This document shows positions 21,220 to 25,250 of a stretch of 25,250 bases of DNA, in pieces. The translations under genes and the position numbers were made by a program. Below the pieces are notes generated by a model. That model ran no database searches. It was given only the letters and a program-made list of their open reading frames with translations, and was not told the DNA's origin. The stretch is taken from assembly GCA_026390285.1 (NCBI GenBank), contig JAPLGH010000192.1, positions 1 through 25,250 of the forward strand, given 5' to 3'. This stretch comes from Caldisericota bacterium. GTDB taxonomy: Bacteria; Caldisericota; Caldisericia; Cryosericales; Cryosericaceae. Position 1 is the stretch's first letter, and every line of letters begins with the position of its first letter.

Positions 21220-22164
21220 ATGAAAATCGGAATCCTGACAGGCGGCGGGGATTGCCCCGGACTCAACCCGGCGATACGCGGCGCGGTGTTCAAAGCGCTG
21301 GACTACGGAGATGAATGTGTCGGTATCGTTGAAGGCTGGCAAGGACTGCTCTCCTGTGAGACGGAGCCCCTAGACCTCACCCGTGTCGACGAGATCATCG
21401 ACCGTGGCGGCACTATCCTGGGGACGTCGCGGACCAACCCGTTCAAGGACCCTGCACTCGTCCAGCAGACCATTGCCAACATTGCTGCGATGGGTCTGGA
21501 TGCCGTCATCGCCATCGGCGGGGACGACACTCTCTCAGGAACGGACTTCACATTCGGATTCGACTCTGCAGTAAGTGTTGCTCTCGACGCTTCGCGAAGG
21601 CTGAAAGATACTGCGCAGTCCCATCGGCGCATCCTCATCCTTGAAGTCATGGGCAGGCACGCCGGATGGGTTGCACTCTACACCGGCATCGGCTCAGGAG
21701 CCGACTACACGCTCATCCCTGAGGTCCCCATTGACTGGGAAGCTATGGTGCGCCAGGTCATGATCGCCTACAGGCGCAAGAAGTACGCCTTCATCGTCGT
21801 GAGCGAGGGAGTAGAAGTCACGCCGGCCACCAGCGAGAAACTGGACGACTTCGGCCACATGCTGCTGCAAGACAGGGGTGTGGGTCCGGAAGTGGCCAGG
21901 ATCCTTGAAGAGAAGACGGGGATCTCGACTCGCTCGGCCACCATAGGGCACATCCAGCGGGGGGGCAGTCCCACGCTGTTCGATCGCATCCTGGGATCGC
22001 GCGTCGGCGTGAAAGCCATCGAGATGATCCACGGCGGCGAATTCGGCAAGATGGCCGCTCTCCGCGGTACCGAAGTGATCGCGATTCCGCTCACCGAAGC
22101 TGTCGGCACGCTCAAGACCGTCCCGCAGGAGTGGGTCGACCTCCTGACGGTCTTCTCCAAGTAG
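21220..22164 (+). CDS. 6-phosphofructokinase homologue lacking the TIDND catalytic segment
   Basis: This is a 314-residue PFK-family protein. It keeps GILTGGGDCPGLN at the N-terminus, GTILGTSRTNP, IGGDDT (the second Asp of GGDD is the mark of pyrophosphate-using enzymes), FTFGFDSAV, EVMGRHAGW, VSEGVE and HIQRGGSPTLFDR. At residue 105 the sequence passes straight from GGDDTL to SGTDFTFGFD. Family members, including the next gene, have about 24 more residues here, with the P-x-TIDND segment whose first Asp is the catalytic base in E. coli PFK. The join is in frame with no stop, so the gene is translatable but probably not catalytic. I chose the ATG at 21220, whose family-like start MKIGILTGGGD follows GGGGG by 11 nt; the in-frame ATG at 21202 is a poorer fit. 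It could be a regulatory subunit or a decaying gene. Confidence 0.9.
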   Translation: MKIGILTGGGDCPGLNPAIRGAVFKALDYGDECVGIVEGWQGLLSCETEPLDLTRVDEIIDRGGTILGTSRTNPFKDPALVQQTIANIAAMGLDAVIAIGGDDTLSGTDFTFGFDSAVSVALDASRRLKDTAQSHRRILILEVMGRHAGWVALYTGIGSGADYTLIPEVPIDWEAMVRQVMIAYRRKKYAFIVVSEGVEVTPATSEKLDDFGHMLLQDRGVGPEVARILEEKTGISTRSATIGHIQRGGSPTLFDRILGSRVGVKAIEMIHGGEFGKMAALRGTEVIAIPLTEAVGTLKTVPQEWVDLLTVFSK

Positions 22165-22166
22165 CC

Positions 22167-23126
22167 ATGAAGCGCATCGGACTTCTGACCAGCGGTGGCG
22201 ATGCCAGCGGGATGAACGCTGCCATCCGCGCAGTTGCACGTACGGCTGCTTCGATGAGAGTCGAAGCGGTCGGGTTCGAGCGCGGCTACGATGGACTGGT
22301 ATCCAACACCTGGATAGAACTCAATTCACGCAGCGTCTCCGGCATCCTGGAACTCGGGGGGACCATGCTCAAGAGTGCCCGCAGTGACCTGTTCCGTACT
22401 GAGGAAGGCCGCAAGCAGGCAGCTCTCGTCGTCCAGCAGAACCGACTGGACGGCCTGGTCATCATCGGGGGCAACGGCTCACAGACGGGTGGCTACCTGC
22501 TCGGCCAGTTGGGCGTCCCCGTCGTCGGGGTCGCGTCGACCATCGACAACGACCTGTATGGCTTTGACTACACCATCGGGTTTGATACCGCCGTCAACAT
22601 CGCCATTGATGCCATCGACCGTATTCGCGACGTAGCGGAGTCTCACGACCGCGTGTTTGTCGTCGAGGTCATGGGCAGAGACAATGGCTCCATAGCACTC
22701 GAAGCCGCTCTGGCGACGGGTGCCGACATCGTTCTGACCCCGGAACTGCCGTTCAGCATCCCCAAGCTCATTACCCGCCTGCACGACGACGTCATGGCGC
22801 AGAAGAAGCACCACATCATCGTCATGGCAGAAGGCGCCGGGCATGCAGAGGAGCTGTCGCGCTATATCAATGCGAACCTGCCCGTGGAGTGCAGGGCGAC
22901 CGTCCTCGGCTATGTCCAGCGCGGGGGAAGCCCCACGCGTTTCGACCGCATCCTGGCCAGCACGTCGGGCGAAGCAGCAGTTGTCGCTCTCAGCGAAGGC
23001 CGCTCGGGTGTCGTCGCTGGAACACGCGACGGGCACATTGTCCTTCAGGAGACACTCGAAGCAGTCACCCGGCGCAACCTTCTCAAGCCAGAACTTGTGG
23101 AACTGCTGAAGCGAGTATCCATCTGA
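22167..23126 (+). CDS. pfkA: 6-phosphofructokinase (intact, ATP-type signature)
   Basis: The 319-residue protein has the usual bacterial PfkA length. It phosphorylates fructose 6-phosphate to fructose 1,6-bisphosphate in glycolysis. Motifs: GLLTSGGDASGMNAAIRAV, GGTMLKSARS, IIGGNGSQ (Gly where pyrophosphate enzymes have Asp, pointing to ATP), ASTIDNDLYGFDYTIGFDTA with the catalytic Asp, EVMGRDNGSIAL, MAEGAG and YVQRGGSPTRFDR. The position before TIDND is Ser, where ATP enzymes usually have Gly and pyrophosphate enzymes Lys, so donor choice is not certain. The ATG lies only 2 bp after the previous stop, with no strong ribosome binding site of its own, implying coupled translation with the truncated paralogue. 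Confidence 0.93.
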   Translation: MKRIGLLTSGGDASGMNAAIRAVARTAASMRVEAVGFERGYDGLVSNTWIELNSRSVSGILELGGTMLKSARSDLFRTEEGRKQAALVVQQNRLDGLVIIGGNGSQTGGYLLGQLGVPVVGVASTIDNDLYGFDYTIGFDTAVNIAIDAIDRIRDVAESHDRVFVVEVMGRDNGSIALEAALATGADIVLTPELPFSIPKLITRLHDDVMAQKKHHIIVMAEGAGHAEELSRYINANLPVECRATVLGYVQRGGSPTRFDRILASTSGEAAVVALSEGRSGVVAGTRDGHIVLQETLEAVTRRNLLKPELVELLKRVSI

Positions 23127-23151
23127 CCTTGATTCATCCCAGGAGGACCAA

Positions 23152-24549
23152 TTGGGTCGAGTCTTCAAGTCGCTGACCTTCCAGATCATTGTGACCGCTC
23201 TTCTCATCGTGGGCGTCTCGATGGCGATTCTGAGCAACCGCCTCATTGTCGAGTTTCAGGACGAACTCGTTACCAAGGAAAGCGAGACACTCCAGGCCAT
23301 AGGATCGCAGGCTGTCGAGCGCTGGAGCCGCATGTACCGGGAATTGTCCAGCAGCTACAAGTTCGACACTCTGAGCCAGAACAAGCAGAACGAGTTGATG
23401 AGCGTTTTCCTCTCCAAATCCTACAATGACTACATCACCGTGTTCAAGGACAACTTCCCCAAAGTCAGCATCGGGTACCAGGTCAGCCTCTTCACGCCAA
23501 GCCTGATCTACCTGGCTGATGCATCGCGCAACCCGCTGCCCAAGCTTACCGTCGCTCTCCCCTTGAAGGCAGGGACTAAAACGATGGGTTATCTGGTCGT
23601 CGACAGGGATATGCCTCAAGTCCTCGCTCCGCTGCAGCGCGTCCGTTTCGAGGCATTCAAGACTTCGACCATCTCCATCGCGCTGAGCGGTGCAGCGACC
23701 ATCGTCCTGCTGACCTTCTTCCTGATACGACTGCTGTCCCTGCGCCGCAGCGTCGTCCGACTCAAGACCAACCTGGACACCCGCGTGCCACGCGGTGGAG
23801 GGGAGCTGGGAGAGATCTCCCGCGCCGTCGCCGACCTGGCCCACTCTCTCAAGCGGAGCATCGAAGAAGCAAAACAGACCGAGGCCCTCAAGACACTGGG
23901 CATCTTTACAACCGGCATCGCCCATGAGGTACGCAATCCGCTTACGAGCATCAAGGGATACGCAAGCCTTCTGGAGAAGAAGTTGCAGGGTCGTCCCGAA
24001 GCCAAGTACATCATTCCCATACGCAGCGAAGCCGACCGTCTCGAGACGCTGATCAAGGACCTTCTCACCTTTGGGCGCCCGGCGCCACCTCAGCCGGTCG
24101 AGTTTGATCTGCGCGGGTTCTTCGAATCGCTGGGAGAGCTTATGGCCCAGCAGTTTGACGACGGTCACGCGACGCTCGACCTCCGGGTGCCACAGGTCAT
24201 GGTTACCTGGGATGCACGTCAGACCGAACAAATGTTCATGAACCTTTTGCAGAATGCCATACAGTCGATGCAGGACAAGGGCGGCGGAACCGTTACGGTC
24301 ACTGCAAGGACCGAGGCGGACCGTGTCATCATCGACGTGTGCGATGTCGGTGCTGGTATCAGGGACGAGGACAAGCCGAAGATGTTCACCCCATTCTTTA
24401 CGACCAAGGAACACGGCACAGGTCTTGGCCTTCCCATTTCCCAGAAGATCGCGTCCTTTCACAATGGGGTCATCACCTATCAGAGCACAGAGGGAACAGG
24501 GGCCACGTTCACTGTCAACATGCAGCGAATCATCAATCCCAGTGTTTGA
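23152..24549 (+). CDS. Membrane sensor histidine kinase (NtrB/AtoS-like)
   Basis: The 465-residue kinase starts at TTG with AGGAGG 5 nt upstream. Membrane segments at 11-30 and about 173-195 enclose an external sensor region of about 140 residues that I cannot assign. A HAMP-like linker (195-245) follows. The HisKA box is GIAHEVRNPLTSIKGY with His258. The ATPase domain has the N box MNLLQNAIQSM (363-373), the G1 box DVGAGI (398-403), PFFTTKEHGTGLGLPIS (415-430) and the G2 box EGTGATF. The FFTTK-x-x-GTGLGL form is typical of kinases that pair with NtrC-type regulators, and such a gene follows. It lies 25 bp after pfkA, so it is probably in the same transcript. Confidence 0.95.
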   Translation: MGRVFKSLTFQIIVTALLIVGVSMAILSNRLIVEFQDELVTKESETLQAIGSQAVERWSRMYRELSSSYKFDTLSQNKQNELMSVFLSKSYNDYITVFKDNFPKVSIGYQVSLFTPSLIYLADASRNPLPKLTVALPLKAGTKTMGYLVVDRDMPQVLAPLQRVRFEAFKTSTISIALSGAATIVLLTFFLIRLLSLRRSVVRLKTNLDTRVPRGGGELGEISRAVADLAHSLKRSIEEAKQTEALKTLGIFTTGIAHEVRNPLTSIKGYASLLEKKLQGRPEAKYIIPIRSEADRLETLIKDLLTFGRPAPPQPVEFDLRGFFESLGELMAQQFDDGHATLDLRVPQVMVTWDARQTEQMFMNLLQNAIQSMQDKGGGTVTVTARTEADRVIIDVCDVGAGIRDEDKPKMFTPFFTTKEHGTGLGLPISQKIASFHNGVITYQSTEGTGATFTVNMQRIINPSV

Positions 24550-24573
24550 CTCGAGCCTCGAAACCTGTAGACT
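24546..24573 (+). promoter_or_regulatory. Candidate internal promoter giving a leaderless regulator mRNA
   Basis: TTGACT (24546-24551), a 16-bp spacer and TAGACT (24568-24573). The -35 overlaps the kinase stop. Transcription would start about 24580, at most 6 nt before the ATG at 24586, which has no ribosome binding site upstream. Confidence 0.4.
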
Positions 24574-24585
24574 ATTCAATTGCAT

Positions 24586-25250
24586 ATGAAAACACAAAGC
24601 AAGCTCATTCTGGTTGTGGACGACGAGGAGAACATACGCGAACTGCTCCGCGAGTCACTTGAGGACGAGGGTTATCGTGTCAATGTCGCCAAGAACGGCC
24701 AGGAAGCAGTCGAGAAGGTCAGAGCCTTGAGCCCGGACACTGTCCTGATGGACGTCAAGATGCCCGTCATGAGTGGCATGGATGCTTTTCTCAAGATCAA
24801 GGAATCCCAGCCTGATCTCCCGGTCATTTTCCTGACAGCGTTCGGTTCGTCGGATATCGCCATTTCCGCCATGAAGTCCGGCGCCTATGACTATCTGACC
24901 AAGCCGTTTGATATCGACGAGGTCAAGATCAAGGTGAAGAGGGCTCTCGAATTACGCGAACTGTCATGCCTCTCAGGACGGACCCGTCCCGACGACCTTC
25001 CTGTCATCAACAGCGATGAGCTGGTCGGCCAGAGCCCACTCATGCAGGAAGTCTACAAGCAGATCGGCAAGGTTGCCAGTTCGGATGCGACGGTTCTTGT
25101 TCTCGGCGAATCGGGCACGGGCAAGGAACTGGTCGCCAAGGCGGTTCACAATAACAGCCATCGGAAGGACAGGGCATTCATCGTCGTCAATTGCGCGGCT
25201 ATCCCGGAGAACCTTCTCGAGAGCGAGCTGTTCGGCCACGAAAAAGGAGC
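24586..25250 (+). CDS. NtrC-family sigma54-dependent response regulator (partial, 3' end beyond window)
   Basis: The first 221 residues are visible. The receiver domain (about 6-122) has the acidic pair VVDDEEN (D12, D13), the phosphoacceptor D56 in VLMDVKMP, the Thr of FLTAFG (84) and the Lys of YLTKPF (106). A linker of about 25 residues leads to the AAA+ sigma54-activation domain, marked by DELVGQSPLMQEV, the Walker A GESGTGKE (174-181) and ELFGHEKG, where the window ends just before the expected GAFTGA loop that contacts sigma54. It is the likely partner of the kinase upstream. The start codon has no clear Shine-Dalgarno, so it may be translated leaderless or by coupling. Its target promoters are unknown. 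Confidence 0.95.
   Translation, partial: MKTQSKLILVVDDEENIRELLRESLEDEGYRVNVAKNGQEAVEKVRALSPDTVLMDVKMPVMSGMDAFLKIKESQPDLPVIFLTAFGSSDIAISAMKSGAYDYLTKPFDIDEVKIKVKRALELRELSCLSGRTRPDDLPVINSDELVGQSPLMQEVYKQIGKVASSDATVLVLGESGTGKELVAKAVHNNSHRKDRAFIVVNCAAIPENLLESELFGHEKG

Noticed and set aside
21523..21540. Possible frameshift in the first phosphofructokinase
   Set aside because: The frame is continuous on both sides and the family sequence resumes in register. The anomaly is a missing in-frame block, not a frameshift.
23134..24597. A 487-residue open frame antisense to the histidine kinase, longer than the kinase itself
   Set aside because: The plus-strand frame has all histidine kinase motifs in order and a strong AGGAGG site. 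The antisense frame has no recognisable domain, and its length follows from GC-rich codon structure.

Overview
The window comes from a bacterium with a fairly GC-rich genome. It is densely packed, with genes on both strands, short intergenic gaps and strong GGAGG-type ribosome binding sites. Rubrerythrin, formate-tetrahydrofolate ligase, a GTP-type PEP carboxykinase and a phosphofructokinase of pyrophosphate-enzyme type suggest an anaerobe. The phylum cannot be fixed from the sequence; a Caldisericota/Cryosericota-like or other deep-branching anaerobic lineage is only a guess. No tRNA, rRNA, CRISPR array, IS element or phage gene was seen. Many promoters follow one pattern: TTGnnn, 15-17 bp, then TACAAT, TAGnnT or a close variant.

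Layout. 1-3232 (minus strand): the N-terminal part of a SAM methyltransferase, GTP-dependent PEP carboxykinase, and a small cupin. 3380-3775 (plus): an exported chagasin-family (I42) cysteine protease inhibitor. 3879-5291 (minus): a two-gene unit of an unrecognised protein followed by an HTH plus PD-(D/E)XK-like protein. 5490-5996 (plus): a small membrane-anchored hypothetical. 6072-13199 (minus): a long operon-like run in the order membrane-anchored cyclophilin, cytosolic cyclophilin, five tandem DegV-family proteins, and a TPR protein fused to a domain resembling F420-0:glutamate ligase. 13331-16604 (minus): rubrerythrin, formate-THF ligase and undecaprenyl-diphosphatase. 16729-19354 (minus): a class II glutamine amidotransferase, then (upstream) a three-gene unit of an internally duplicated SdpI-like protein and two bacterial-PH-domain proteins. 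19794-20989: a divergent pair, a VOC/glyoxalase-like protein and a flavin reductase-like protein. 21220-25250 (plus): two adjacent phosphofructokinases, a sensor histidine kinase and an NtrC-type response regulator cut by the window edge.

Most notable. (1) The first phosphofructokinase keeps almost every family motif but lacks in frame about 24 residues carrying the catalytic TIDND segment, while the intact paralogue lies 2 bp downstream. It may be a non-catalytic subunit co-expressed with the intact enzyme. (2) The five-copy DegV array preserves signs of its own formation: a frameshifted scrap of the cyclophilin 3' end lies between copies, and a 140-bp block is almost identical between two copies that differ elsewhere. 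(3) The TPR/F420-ligase-like fusion carries a perfect 42-bp in-frame tandem duplication. (4) The HTH/nuclease-like pair at 3879-5291 could be a small uncharacterised defence or regulatory unit, but this is inference.
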